Below are positions 27,333 through 35,796 of a DNA stretch of 64,000 nt, piece by piece. How positions within the stretch are numbered: the first letter of the stretch is position 1; each line of letters opens with the position of its first letter. The stretch comes from JABDGM01 sp963738665 (lineage in GTDB: Bacteria; Planctomycetota; Planctomycetia; Pirellulales; Lacipirellulaceae): positions 434,001 through 498,000 of the forward strand of contig CAVTXL010000003.1 of the NCBI GenBank assembly GCA_963738665.1, read 5' to 3'. Both the position numbers and the translations under genes were made by a program. The notes beneath the pieces are model-generated. The model did no database searches and was not told the DNA's origin. It saw nothing but the letters and a program-made list of their open reading frames with translations.

Positions 27333-28316
27333 TTGCTGTGGCTGCTCTTGGCGTGCTATGGCCTGGCGATGATTTGGCCCAGCGCCGGCCTGGCGATGCG
27401 GGGCTGGAAGTGGGACGTGGCCGCGCTGAACGGCCAAATTACTTTTCAGTTGCTGTTGTTGGCTTGGATGCTGTTTTGCGCCGCGGTGACGACCGACATT
27501 CGCGAAATTCGCTGGGTGTTCGGTCGACCGCTGGTGTTGTTGATCGGTGTAGCAGGCGTGTGGGCGGGGCCGGCGCTGTTGGTGATCTTGGCCGGTTGGC
27601 TGGCGCCGGGAATCACGGCGAACAAGTCAGCGGCCGGCCTAATGCTCGGCCTGTCGCTCGTCGCGACGATGCCTGTGGCGAACTCGTCGGTAGGCTGGGT
27701 GCAGAACGCGCGTGGCAATCTGGCCTTGGGGTTGGGGCTGGTGGTCATGAGCATTTCGCTGAGCCCGTGGATCACGCCGCGACTCTTGGCTGCATTTGGC
27801 AAAACGTTGTCGCCCGCCGCGCAGGCCGAGTGCGAGCGGCTGATGGGCAACTATTCGGGGTGGTTCTTCGTCGTGTGGGTCGTCTTGCCGACCGCGATTG
27901 GGTTTGCGATGCGATGGGTTATCACACCAGGGCGAGTTGCGGCGGCGGCCGGTTGGCTGGCGATCTTGTCGGCGGCGGCCCTGCTGCTCTTGAATTACAT
28001 CAGCGCGTCGCTCGCCCTGCCGAAGGCCAGTCAGTCGTCACCGCTGGTGCTGATGACGGCGGCGACGCTCGCGGTGGCGCTGGGCGCTGTGGGCATGGCC
28101 CTCGGCTGGACCCTCGCCTGGGCGCTGCGCCTGCCGAGCGAAACGCGTTCGCCGCTGTTGTTCGGATTGAGCATGAAGAATACGGGCCTGGCACTCGTGC
28201 TGGCGGACGCGATCGTCGCCGACCGGCAATACGTCGTGCTGCTGATCGTACTGGCCACCCTGGCCCAGCACGTACTGGCCGGCGGGGTACAGTGGCTACA
28301 AATGCGGCGCGGCTAA
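27333..28316 (+). CDS. Bile acid:sodium symporter (BASS/SBF)-like transporter
   Basis: About 327 residues with nine or ten hydrophobic helices, including LLVILAGWLAPGITANKSAAGLMLGLSLVATMPVANSS, the region that in BASS proteins forms the crossover near the sodium sites, and LLFGLSMKNTGLALVLADAIVAD, the second crossover. It is an inner-membrane transporter; the substrate is unknown. The start is uncertain. TTG 27333 is the nearest in-frame candidate. An ATG at 27293 (MPNCRSNRF) is one frame away and would need an indel, which is plausible given the errors elsewhere in the window. Confidence 0.7.
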   Translation: MLWLLLACYGLAMIWPSAGLAMRGWKWDVAALNGQITFQLLLLAWMLFCAAVTTDIREIRWVFGRPLVLLIGVAGVWAGPALLVILAGWLAPGITANKSAAGLMLGLSLVATMPVANSSVGWVQNARGNLALGLGLVVMSISLSPWITPRLLAAFGKTLSPAAQAECERLMGNYSGWFFVVWVVLPTAIGFAMRWVITPGRVAAAAGWLAILSAAALLLLNYISASLALPKASQSSPLVLMTAATLAVALGAVGMALGWTLAWALRLPSETRSPLLFGLSMKNTGLALVLADAIVADRQYVVLLIVLATLAQHVLAGGVQWLQMRRG

Positions 28317-28389
28317 CTCGTAAGCTCGAGGCCCGCCAACGAACAATCGCCCAAGCGTTGCCTGGCAGCGGCAACGAGCCGCCGTTGAC

Positions 28390-31209
28390 TCAGCGGTCGA
28401 CCGGCTCCTGCACGAGCACCAGCCACTGCGTGTCGAAAATCTCGCCGTCGCCGCGGCGCTCGACGACCGGCCGCACCGCGCCCCAAAACCGCCGTCCGCC
28501 GGTCACGGCCGGATCGCTGAATTCGCCCAAGGCCTTGGCGGTTTGGAGCGTGTCGTCGTCCGGCTCCGCAAATAGGTCGTTGATCCGGGCCATAAGCTCC
28601 GGGCTAACCCAGGTCGGCGATTGCTCGCGGCGGATCGGGTCGCGTCCCTGATGGTGCAAGATCAAGCCGCGGCGGGGCGGCCTCGCGAGGGACGATTCGC
28701 GGCGATCGATCAGAACGACTTCGTGCTTTTGGGGCAACTCTTCGACAATCACCTTGAATTCCGCGACGTCGACGGACATTGCCAATACGCCCTCGACGCG
28801 GCGATCGGCGCCGCCCCGGCCGTTTTCGATCGGAACAGAAAACGCCACCTTCAGCTCGCCGGTCGTCGTGCTCGGATAGACGGCCGACAGATGGGGTTGT
28901 TTGATCGGTTCCAGTCCGGGCGTATCTTCGGCGAGGTCGGCACCCTGGCCGTGAAAGTAGTCGCGATAGGAGTAGTTTTCACCTTGGCTCTTGCGGCTGG
29001 TCGGGCTGCGAGCGACTTGAATGCCGCGGGCGTTGTTGATGAACCAGCTTTCGCTGGGCATCTGTGGATCGGAATCGGACTTGTAGCGGGCGATCAAATT
29101 CTGCAGCCACTCCGTCGCTTCGGGATCGTCGGGTTTGGCGTTGACCGCGACCACTTTTTGCTGGACCTCTTCGTCGGCGGCCAGCCGGGTGAGCGCGGCA
29201 AACCGCCGATTGACCTGTTCGATGATGCGGCTGGAGGCATAGTTGGCGGCCGTTTTCAGGCTGTCGATGCGGGCCTCGCGGGCCTGTTCTTGGGACTCAC
29301 GGGCTCGCTCTTGCGACTGACGATTGCCCGTCGCCAGCAGGGCCAGCCAGCCGAGGGCAGCGACGGCGGCGAAGAGCGCCGCCGTTTTGACTGACTGGCG
29401 GACGACGCGACCGGCGAGGGGCGGCCACGATTTTGAGAGACTCCAACCGGCAGGCTTGTGTCCCCGCCGGGTATCGGACTGGGCCGATTTGGCGACTTGC
29501 GTTTCGCCACTGGCAATGCCCTGAGTAAGGTCATGCTGCAGTCGTTTCGTGGCCTGCCGAATCAAGAGAGCCAACTGATTTTTTTCGGCCAGCGGAGCGA
29601 GGGCGGCAGCGACCTCGGCCGGATCGGTGTAGCGGTCGGCGGGGTCCTTAGCCGTCATTTTCTGCAGCACTTCCCACAATTGGCGCGGCAGCGGCTCGCC
29701 GCCTTCGATGGGGGGCAGCCTCTCGCGCTCGTGGGCCTTCTCGGGCCGCAGATCGGACTCCCAAAACGGCGGCCGGCCTGCGAGCAAGTGATAGAGCGTG
29801 CAGCCGAGGCTGTAGATGTCAGCCCGAATGTCAACGCTCGTCGTCTTCCACTGCTCGGGCGACATGTACATGGCCGTGCCCATCGCGCGGTTGTCCATCA
29901 TCGTCAGCCGCTGCTGATCGTCGCCCACGAGCAGGGCCAGGCCGAGATCCAGAATCTTAACGACGGCTTGTTCGCTCTCAACCGGCGCCGGCGTGACGCT
30001 GCTGCCGCCGAAGTCGCTCGTGGACAGGACGGTCAGCATCAAGTTCGACGGCTTCACGTCGCGGTGGACCATGCCATGCTGATGGATGTACGCTAGTCCG
30101 CGGGCGGCTTGGCGGGCGATTTCGCAGGCGTCAGCGACGGGCAGCGGGCCGTTGTCGGCGACGAGCGCATCGGCGCCGATGCCATCAATGTACTCCATCA
30201 CCAGATAATGGACGGCGTCGGTCGGCGCCGAAGAATCGATGGCGACGACGATGTTGGGATGCTCAAGCGCGCCGACGGCTTTGATCTCTTGATAGAAGCG
30301 GCGGATCACTTCGCGGTGGCCGCTGTCGACGAAATGCTGCCGAATGACTTTCACCGCCCGCATCCGGCCGAACTGGACGTGCCGAGCACGGTAGACATCG
30401 CCCATGCCGCCGCTGCCGAGGCGCTGCTCGAGCTCATAGTTGCCGAGGCGAATCGGCGAGACGTCACTCGGCGTTTTCACCGCGGCGTCGGACGCCGCCC
30501 GATTTTGCAATTGCAGGCCGGGCGCTGGCGTGCGGGAATCTTCGGCAGGCGCCCAACCTGCCTCCCCGCGGTACTCGGTGATGCCCATCGTGGCCGGCAG
30601 CACCGTCCATTGTCGCGACAACGTATCGCGCGGCTGGGGACGCATCGTGCGCGGGCCGCGGTCGTCGTAGACCAGCTCGTAGACGTCCACCTTGCCGATG
30701 CCTTTCAGATCGCGCTGACCGTGGGAGTGAAACGAGACCCCGTCCATGCCGGCGTCTTCGAGTATGGCGACCACGCTCCGCGATACGAGTATCTGGCCGC
30801 CAGTGGCGTAGTCACAAAGGCGGGCCGCGTAGTCGATCGGCTTGCCCACAAAATTGTTCGGATCGTGCGGATCGATCTGCGGGATGCCGAGATGGACGCT
30901 GATCCGCACCTGGACCTCGCCGCCCGCCGGCCCGCGGATCGGTTCGTCGCGGTGCGACTCTTGGATGCCGACCGCCCAGCGGGCCGCGTGAATCGTGTCG
31001 GCGAAGACAAGGAAGTGCCCGTCGCCGGCGGTCGATACGACGCGCCCCCCCAGCTCCTCTAGCTGCCGCTCGATTCGCGCACGATGGGGCCGCAAGACGA
31101 ACTCGATGAACGCCTGATCGCGCTCGGCATTGCTATGGCCGGGCATTTGCCGCTTTAAATCCACCGAGCCCACGACGTCGGTGAACAGGAATGTTTTAAG
31201 CTCAGCCAT
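28390..31209 (-). CDS. Class III nucleotide cyclase - Ser/Thr kinase - extracellular sensor fusion
   Basis: A 939-residue membrane protein. Residues 1-175 form a class III cyclase domain with both metal aspartates (FLFTDVVGS and STAGDGHFLVF) and AARL with the arginine, but Asp at the usual Asn position. Residues 256-545 are a Hanks-type kinase: GSGGMGDVY, AVKVIRQ, HRDVKPSN, DLGLAL and MSPEQW. A helix near 605-626 is followed by a Cache-like sensor (SESWFINNARGIQVARS, RDYFHG, AVYPSTTTGELKVAFSVPI). It would sense an external ligand and signal by phosphorylation and perhaps cyclic nucleotide. The intact frame over 2.8 kb contrasts with its error-rich neighbours. It appears monocistronic. Confidence 0.9.
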   Translation of the reverse strand: MAELKTFLFTDVVGSVDLKRQMPGHSNAERDQAFIEFVLRPHRARIERQLEELGGRVVSTAGDGHFLVFADTIHAARWAVGIQESHRDEPIRGPAGGEVQVRISVHLGIPQIDPHDPNNFVGKPIDYAARLCDYATGGQILVSRSVVAILEDAGMDGVSFHSHGQRDLKGIGKVDVYELVYDDRGPRTMRPQPRDTLSRQWTVLPATMGITEYRGEAGWAPAEDSRTPAPGLQLQNRAASDAAVKTPSDVSPIRLGNYELEQRLGSGGMGDVYRARHVQFGRMRAVKVIRQHFVDSGHREVIRRFYQEIKAVGALEHPNIVVAIDSSAPTDAVHYLVMEYIDGIGADALVADNGPLPVADACEIARQAARGLAYIHQHGMVHRDVKPSNLMLTVLSTSDFGGSSVTPAPVESEQAVVKILDLGLALLVGDDQQRLTMMDNRAMGTAMYMSPEQWKTTSVDIRADIYSLGCTLYHLLAGRPPFWESDLRPEKAHERERLPPIEGGEPLPRQLWEVLQKMTAKDPADRYTDPAEVAAALAPLAEKNQLALLIRQATKRLQHDLTQGIASGETQVAKSAQSDTRRGHKPAGWSLSKSWPPLAGRVVRQSVKTAALFAAVAALGWLALLATGNRQSQERARESQEQAREARIDSLKTAANYASSRIIEQVNRRFAALTRLAADEEVQQKVVAVNAKPDDPEATEWLQNLIARYKSDSDPQMPSESWFINNARGIQVARSPTSRKSQGENYSYRDYFHGQGADLAEDTPGLEPIKQPHLSAVYPSTTTGELKVAFSVPIENGRGGADRRVEGVLAMSVDVAEFKVIVEELPQKHEVVLIDRRESSLARPPRRGLILHHQGRDPIRREQSPTWVSPELMARINDLFAEPDDDTLQTAKALGEFSDPAVTGGRRFWGAVRPVVERRGDGEIFDTQWLVLVQEPVDR

Positions 31210-31442
31210 GACAACGAGCCGGGCGGCCGCAGCGCGACGTGCCGAGAAGAGTCAAAGAATCAAACAAGACGCAGGCAAACAGGCGTGGCCGCCCAATTCA
31301 GCCCTGCTACAATCTTCCGTCCCGTAGGTTACGTGTCAAAGGGGCCGATGGTTGAGACGCACCGCGCCGCATGCATGCTCCGTGCGACGGCGAATACAGC
31401 CGAACACAATCGAGCGTGCCGGCCTGTGCGCCAGTAAACGCA

Positions 31443-31486
31443 GGCAAAAAAACAAAGCCCGCCCCGCCACCGACGGCAGGACGGGC
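31443..31486 (-). terminator. Strong Rho-independent terminator, minus strand
   Basis: On the minus strand a 14-bp stem (AGCCCGTCCTGCCG with TGGCGGGGCGGGCT, three G-T pairs) with a TCGG loop is followed by TTTGTTTTTTT. Something must be transcribed leftwards into it from beyond 31500. Confidence 0.75.
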
Positions 31487-31803
31487 TAAATGTGCTCGAT
31501 CATAAAAAATGGACCGGGGTTGAATGACCTGCGCGGCCACGTGGACGGCGTTCGGGCGGGTTTCGCCAGCGTCTTGCAGCCAAGCCCCAACGGGGCGGAG
31601 GCGATCGATGCAGCCGCGCCCGTGGCCCGGTGATCGATGACGCCAAGTCGGTCGGCACAGACCGGCAAAATGCCGCGGGATGCTCGCCCCGGGCCCGCGC
31701 CGACAAGCAAATAGAGGACTGCGGATAGGGCCAAGAAACCGTCGGTGACTCCTCCTTTCGGAAGCGGGGACTGTAAAGGTTTGAACGTACGTCTTGTCGA
31801 CAC
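31486..31803 (-). CDS. Doubtful small reading frame ending at the terminator
   Basis: A reading frame of up to 105 codons whose stop touches the terminator at 31443-31486. A good AAAGGAGGAG lies near 31752-31761 but points to no ATG. A TTG about 16 bases downstream would give a peptide starting MALSAVLYLLVGAGPGRASRG, which could be an export signal. The rest of the peptide has no recognisable family. Alternatively the transcript is an untranslated RNA, or an indel hides the true start. Confidence 0.25.
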   Translation of the reverse strand: MSTRRTFKPLQSPLPKGGVTDGFLALSAVLYLLVGAGPGRASRGILPVCADRLGVIDHRATGAAASIASAPLGLGCKTLAKPARTPSTWPRRSFNPGPFFMIEHI

Positions 31804-32308
31804 CCCATCTTTATCAAAATGGCGACCGCTCGGTCAAATGAACATCCGGCAATTTTCGCGGCGAAGCCAAGATTTTTTGTCGTCCCCTGCGCGTTGTAGC
31901 AGTGGGGAAAAGTTTTCAACCGCGGCGTCGCCTTGGCGAGCCAGTTGACCGTTTTCTGTGCCGACAGATTGCCGTTTGGCGGGGCGTGGGGTGGTGTGCG
32001 CCCGGCGGCCCCGCATTCCGCTCGCTCCGCGAGCGGAAGACCCATTTCGCAGAGCGAAATGACTACGCTCGATTGCCCCCTGACCGGCGCGGAAATTTTG
32101 TTGCGGCGACGGTGAACTCTGGTAAACTGGATGTATTGTGGCGACGCTGCGGCCGCTGGTGGGCCGCGGCAAACCGGAGCAGAATTCGCCAGCGCGTGCT
32201 GCCAGAGGCCAATTTCAGGGGTTATCGTGCCCTCTGCACGCGTGACGAGGCGGCAACCAGCGCCGCGCCGACCGCTTTTCCTGAGTATTCCGTCGGAGCC
32301 TTTCCCCC
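31804..32308. other. Gene-poor stretch with a repeat element
   Basis: No reading frame here has protein-like composition on either strand. The region holds the two-hairpin repeat at 32018-32061 and a weak promoter candidate (TTGCGG at 32101, 16-bp spacer, TAAACT at 32123) reading toward the dockerin gene at 32309. Confidence 0.5.
32018..32061. repeat. Two-hairpin REP-like element, copy A
   Basis: Hairpin 1 is CCGCTCGC-TCC-GCGAGCGG (32018-32036) and hairpin 2 is CATTTCGC-AGA-GCGAAATG (32043-32061), both with perfect 8-bp stems and 3-nt loops. A second copy with the same two hairpins lies at 57502-57541. Confidence 0.75.
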
Positions 32309-33337
32309 ATGCGGCCGTCCCCCTTGAAACTGTCCCCCTTGAAACTGCATCGATCGGCGTGCATCGCGATTGCGACCTCGCTCGGCGTGCTGACCGCGCT
32401 GGCCGCGCCGGCCTGGGCAATCGACGTGAGCCTGAATCTGGTGTATGCCAACCCGGCCGACCCGCAATCGGGCGGCACCTGGGAAGTCGTGGCGAAGAGC
32501 GGCGGCCAAGGGATTGCCGGCCTGAACCTGTGGTTTGACGGGATATTATCGGCCCAGTCGACGGCGCCGCGCGGTACGGTCAACGGCTCGAATGACGCCG
32601 GTTTTGGCATTTTTCAAACGTCGCTTTCCAGCGGCCACCTCAACGCCGCCCTCGGCCAGGCGCCGCTGCCGCCGGGGACCAATGAGCAATCGATGTTTTA
32701 CGGCGTCGGCACGTTGCAAAACGGTGCGCCGAACTATGATGGAAAGCCGCTCACGTCGATCTCGATCGGGCCGCACTTTTCCTCGCTCTCGGGCGTGTCG
32801 AATGTGCCTTGGGCCGCCACGCCGGACGTATTTGGCGATGCGACCTGGAACAGTGCAGCCAAATTGCTGGCGGGCTCGTTTGGCACCGGGGCGACACCTG
32901 CTTTCTTTTCTGGTCCCGGCCAATCCAATAGCGGCACTATCTTGTCGAGCCTCGGCACCTCGACAACTTCGGGCTCGATCACAAGCGACTCGATCAACGC
33001 GATCGTGCGCTCGAATCTGATCGCGACGACGGCCGACGCCGACTACAACGGCGACGGTATCGTCAACGCCGCCGACTACACCGTGTGGCGAAATATGCTT
33101 GGTCAAACCGGAACGAACCTGGCCGCCGACGGGGCTGGTCCGGGCGGCCCCGGTGTGCCAGATGGCCTGGTGGATCGGCTGGATTACGACTTTTGGAAGG
33201 CCAGTTTTGGGCAAACAGTGCCAGGCAGCGGCAGCGGGATCGGGGCGGGCGTCGCCGCGGTGCCGGAGGCGAGCAGCTTGGCGTATGTGATTTTGGCAAG
33301 CATTTTTGCAATTTGGCGGGGACGAAATCGCCAATAA
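32309..33337 (+). CDS. Secreted PEP-CTERM protein with dockerin-like repeat pair
   Basis: A 342-residue exported protein with a signal peptide (SACIAIATSLGVLTALAAPAWA), a domain of about 220 residues of unknown function, a dockerin-type calcium-binding pair (DADYNGDGIVNAADYTVWRNMLG and DGLVDRLDYDFWKASFG) and a C-terminal sorting tail (VPEASSLAYVILASIFAIWRGRNRQ) with membrane helix and basic end. It would be exported and processed by the exosortase pathway. The N-terminal SPLKLSPLKL comes from a 15-bp tandem duplication at 32318-32347. It is the first of three such genes in a row. Confidence 0.85.
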   Translation: MRPSPLKLSPLKLHRSACIAIATSLGVLTALAAPAWAIDVSLNLVYANPADPQSGGTWEVVAKSGGQGIAGLNLWFDGILSAQSTAPRGTVNGSNDAGFGIFQTSLSSGHLNAALGQAPLPPGTNEQSMFYGVGTLQNGAPNYDGKPLTSISIGPHFSSLSGVSNVPWAATPDVFGDATWNSAAKLLAGSFGTGATPAFFSGPGQSNSGTILSSLGTSTTSGSITSDSINAIVRSNLIATTADADYNGDGIVNAADYTVWRNMLGQTGTNLAADGAGPGGPGVPDGLVDRLDYDFWKASFGQTVPGSGSGIGAGVAAVPEASSLAYVILASIFAIWRGRNRQ

Positions 33338-33693
33338 CTGGTCGCGAAACGCGCGCGAGGGAGCCAGTTTTTTTCGTCGGCTGATAGTGGCCGGCCTTGC
33401 GGGCTGGGTTTTTTGCCGTGTTTTTTGCAGCTTTTGGGACTTGTACGAAAAAAGCGACTTTAGAGGTAGAAACTGCTTGACAGCCCGGAAAAGGGGGAAC
33501 ATAATGCCCCAAGGTAGCGCGGTCGTGTCTACACGTACCGATTTAGTTGACGTTTCCGTTTACCTAGATTGTGTCTGTTCGCAAGGGGATTTTTGGAATT
33601 CTTTTCTGCCGCGTGCTTGGTTCGCACGGGCGGGCTCGTGTTCCTGAGTGACTCTGATCTAAATAAGTTCTCATAGAGGGTGGAGAAACACTG
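33338..33693. other. Intergenic region with terminator-like hairpin and 5' leader
   Basis: Just after the dockerin gene, ACTGG...CCAGT brackets an inner TCGCG-AAA-CGCG hairpin and is followed by seven T (33337-33374), a plausible terminator. A promoter lies at 33477-33505 and leaves a leader of about 190 nt before the next gene. No gene is seen. Confidence 0.45.
33477..33505 (+). promoter_or_regulatory. Sigma70 promoter for the second PEP-CTERM gene
   Basis: Consensus TTGACA at 33477-33482, a 17-bp spacer and CATAAT at 33500-33505, 188 bp before the ATG at 33694. Confidence 0.65.
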
Positions 33694-34611
33694 ATGTCCT
33701 GGAAGAGCTTACTATCCGCGGGATTTGCTGCGTGCTTTTTGTCAACGTCGGTTTGGGCGGCGCCTTCGATCGTGGCCGTACCCAGCCAGACCGTGAATGC
33801 CAGTGGGAACCGGGAGTGGACAATTCGCGTCATTCCAGATGCGACCGCTGGCGGACTGCCCAGCTCACTCGCGGTCGAGCTGCCGTTCACCCACACGGCC
33901 GGCGCGTTGACCAGGCCAGTTGGCATCGTCGACAATGCCGCGACCCAGACAAATTCGTCGCAGGCCAACGACACGGCAGCTAAGAACGATAGCTGGTACT
34001 ACAACGAAACGGTCAAGGGATCGGGCACCATCCTGTGGAACACCACCGATCCCGCGAATGTGGCGGATACGACGCAGAACACGGGTTTTAATCCCTTCAC
34101 CACCTCGGTGACTGAAGGCTTGACGACGCAGGGCGGAGTGAATGCGTTTGCAGCTCTGGGCAGCACGATCTTTCCCACGGGTACGACAAGCGTCGATACG
34201 CTGCACCTGGTTACGACCAGCGGCGGTGGCATTCTGCACCTGGGGGCCGCCGTGGTTGGCCAAAAGGACCCGGCCGGTCCGCTGTCCATCAATTACAGCA
34301 TTCCTGCCCAGGACTTCTATGTCACGGCGGATTACGACGGCGACGGCAAGGTCGGTCCGGCCGACTTGAGCTTGCTGTTGTTCGCGTTCGGCAAGAACTA
34401 CACGACCCAGCCGGCCTGGGACGGCAATAAGCCAGTCGCGGCGAGCGGCATCGTCGGACCGGCCGATCTCTCGAATTTGTTGTTCAATTTCAACGCGGGC
34501 GTTGGTTTCGGTGCGGGCAGCGGTTCAAGCGTCCCTGAGCCGACAAGCGCTCTGCTGGTCGTGGTGGGAGGAATTTTGGCCTTGGCCGGCCGCCGATCGC
34601 GTCGCAGCTAG
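33694..34611 (+). CDS. Secreted PEP-CTERM protein with dockerin-like repeats
   Basis: A 305-residue exported protein with signal peptide SLLSAGFAACFLSTSVWA, a beta-rich domain of unknown function (residues 22-205), two dockerin-type segments (TADYDGDGKVGPADLSLLLFAFG and SGIVGPADLSNLLFNFN) and a textbook PEP-CTERM tail (VPEPTSALLVVVGGILALAGRRSRRS). GGAG lies 10 bp before the ATG. Dockerin-like repeats on PEP-CTERM proteins are frequent in planctomycetes and suggest calcium-dependent assembly on the cell surface. Confidence 0.9.
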   Translation: MSWKSLLSAGFAACFLSTSVWAAPSIVAVPSQTVNASGNREWTIRVIPDATAGGLPSSLAVELPFTHTAGALTRPVGIVDNAATQTNSSQANDTAAKNDSWYYNETVKGSGTILWNTTDPANVADTTQNTGFNPFTTSVTEGLTTQGGVNAFAALGSTIFPTGTTSVDTLHLVTTSGGGILHLGAAVVGQKDPAGPLSINYSIPAQDFYVTADYDGDGKVGPADLSLLLFAFGKNYTTQPAWDGNKPVAASGIVGPADLSNLLFNFNAGVGFGAGSGSSVPEPTSALLVVVGGILALAGRRSRRS

Positions 34612-34657
34612 GCCTGAGGAAACAGTGGAAAGGACCTGACTGAACCAGTGAAAACGA

Positions 34658-34686
34658 TTGACTTCGCACGAGGGATGGTTTAGTTT
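34658..34686 (+). promoter_or_regulatory. Promoter candidate for the third PEP-CTERM gene
   Basis: TTGACT at 34658-34663, a 17-bp spacer and TAGTTT at 34681-34686, 82 bp before the ATG at 34769. Confidence 0.45.
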
Positions 34687-34768
34687 AAGAATCTAGAAGG
34701 AACGGATGTAATTCCTTTTTCAAATCAACAGTTTTATCACTTAGCTTTAATACGGGGTAAGACACTTT

Positions 34769-35445
34769 ATGAAGCGGCACATCACAAGTTTGGCGGTAGC
34801 GTTAGTCGCGACAGGCATGTTTGCGGCATTGGCCCAGGCCGGCACGATTAAGTCGGTCATTGTTCCGAATGACGCAGGAGGGACGGCATTAAACTGGGAA
34901 GGTTACAAACGACATTCTGATCGATGCCGGTGCCGAACGAACAAATCGGTGCCATCCAGATCTATGCGAACATCACCGATAGCGGATCGTTTTATCAGGA
35001 ACGCTTCGGTGGTAACACTTCGCCCAATCCGGCATTTTTGCATTGGCGTTCCCTGCGGTGGCCTTTGATACGTTTGTGGCGTCCGGGACTCCGATTAACG
35101 ATCATATCCCCACGATCGCTGGCGCATTCGGCCGATTTGGGCAGCCCGGGTACCGGTGGTCCCGTCGTGTTCACCAACAAGACGATCGACATCACCTTCG
35201 GGCCGGAAGCTGGCCAAAATACGCTGGGAGCTCAAAACTTCCTGGTCGGCCGGTTCACAATTGGGTCGACTGGCACGTTTAAGATCGACGTTGAGTTTTC
35301 TGGCGGTGGCCCCCATGCGAACATGAGTGGCATGATTCAGGACGGCCAGATCATCCTGGGCGGGATTCCGGAACCGGCCAGCCTGTCGCTCTGCAGTTTG
35401 GCCCTGTTCGGCATGGTCGGCTTCGTCCGTCGCCGCCGCAGCTAG
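34769..35445 (+). CDS. Small PEP-CTERM protein, heavily frameshifted
   Basis: The signal peptide MKRHITSLAVALVATGMFAALAQA and the sorting tail IPEPASLSLCSLALFGMVGFVRRRRS are both clear, separated by about 175 residues in at least four frame segments: GTALNWEGY, then DILIDAGAE, EQIGAIQIYANITDSGSFYQERFGGN, AFPAVAFDTFVASGTPINDHIPTIAGAFG, and TGGPVVFTNKTIDITFGPEAGQN. Breaks lie near 34900, 34935, 35045 and 35150. Because the segments join into a coherent beta-rich protein, sequencing errors are likelier than decay, but a true pseudogene is not excluded. No dockerin repeat is seen. Confidence 0.65.
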
Positions 35446-35524
35446 TTGAAGTACAGTATTGGCTTGCCCGCGCCTGATGGAGGATGGGGGCGGCAGCACG
35501 ATCGCTTTGTGATTGAAACTGAAC

Positions 35525-35557
35525 AAGGGCCTTGGGAAACCAAGGCCCTTTGTTTTT
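35525..35557 (+). terminator. Rho-independent terminator after the PEP-CTERM cluster
   Basis: Perfect 11-bp stem AAGGGCCTTGG-GAAA-CCAAGGCCCTT followed by TGTTTTT. The rest of 35446-35796 shows no gene. Confidence 0.85.
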
Positions 35558-35796
35558 GCTCCCAATGCTCAAGCAGCCACAAGGTGGGCTGTGGAAGAGT
35601 TTCTGGCCTGCGGCAAGAGTGCCGATTCTGCGTGGCAGGTTGGGTCTGCCGGGGGAGCTTGAAAGGCCGTATTTGACGGTGGTAGCTGCTCGATAACGAG
35701 AGTTGTGTCTGAGCCTGGGTCGCGGTGTGCGCCCAGGTCGCGCGGGCGGCGGGCCGATTCACGCTGTTTCACCGCCAGTATTCGGCGACTTTCGTG

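Noticed and set aside
31500..32420. A 306-codon minus-strand frame in the gene-poor region
   Set aside because: Its composition is arginine/proline-rich as expected of shadow frames in GC-rich DNA, and it runs through a repeat element.
34769..35445. Interpretation as a true pseudogene
   Set aside because: Signal peptide, sorting tail and all intermediate segments are coherent, and neighbouring essential genes show the same type of indels, so sequencing error is simpler. It is not excluded.
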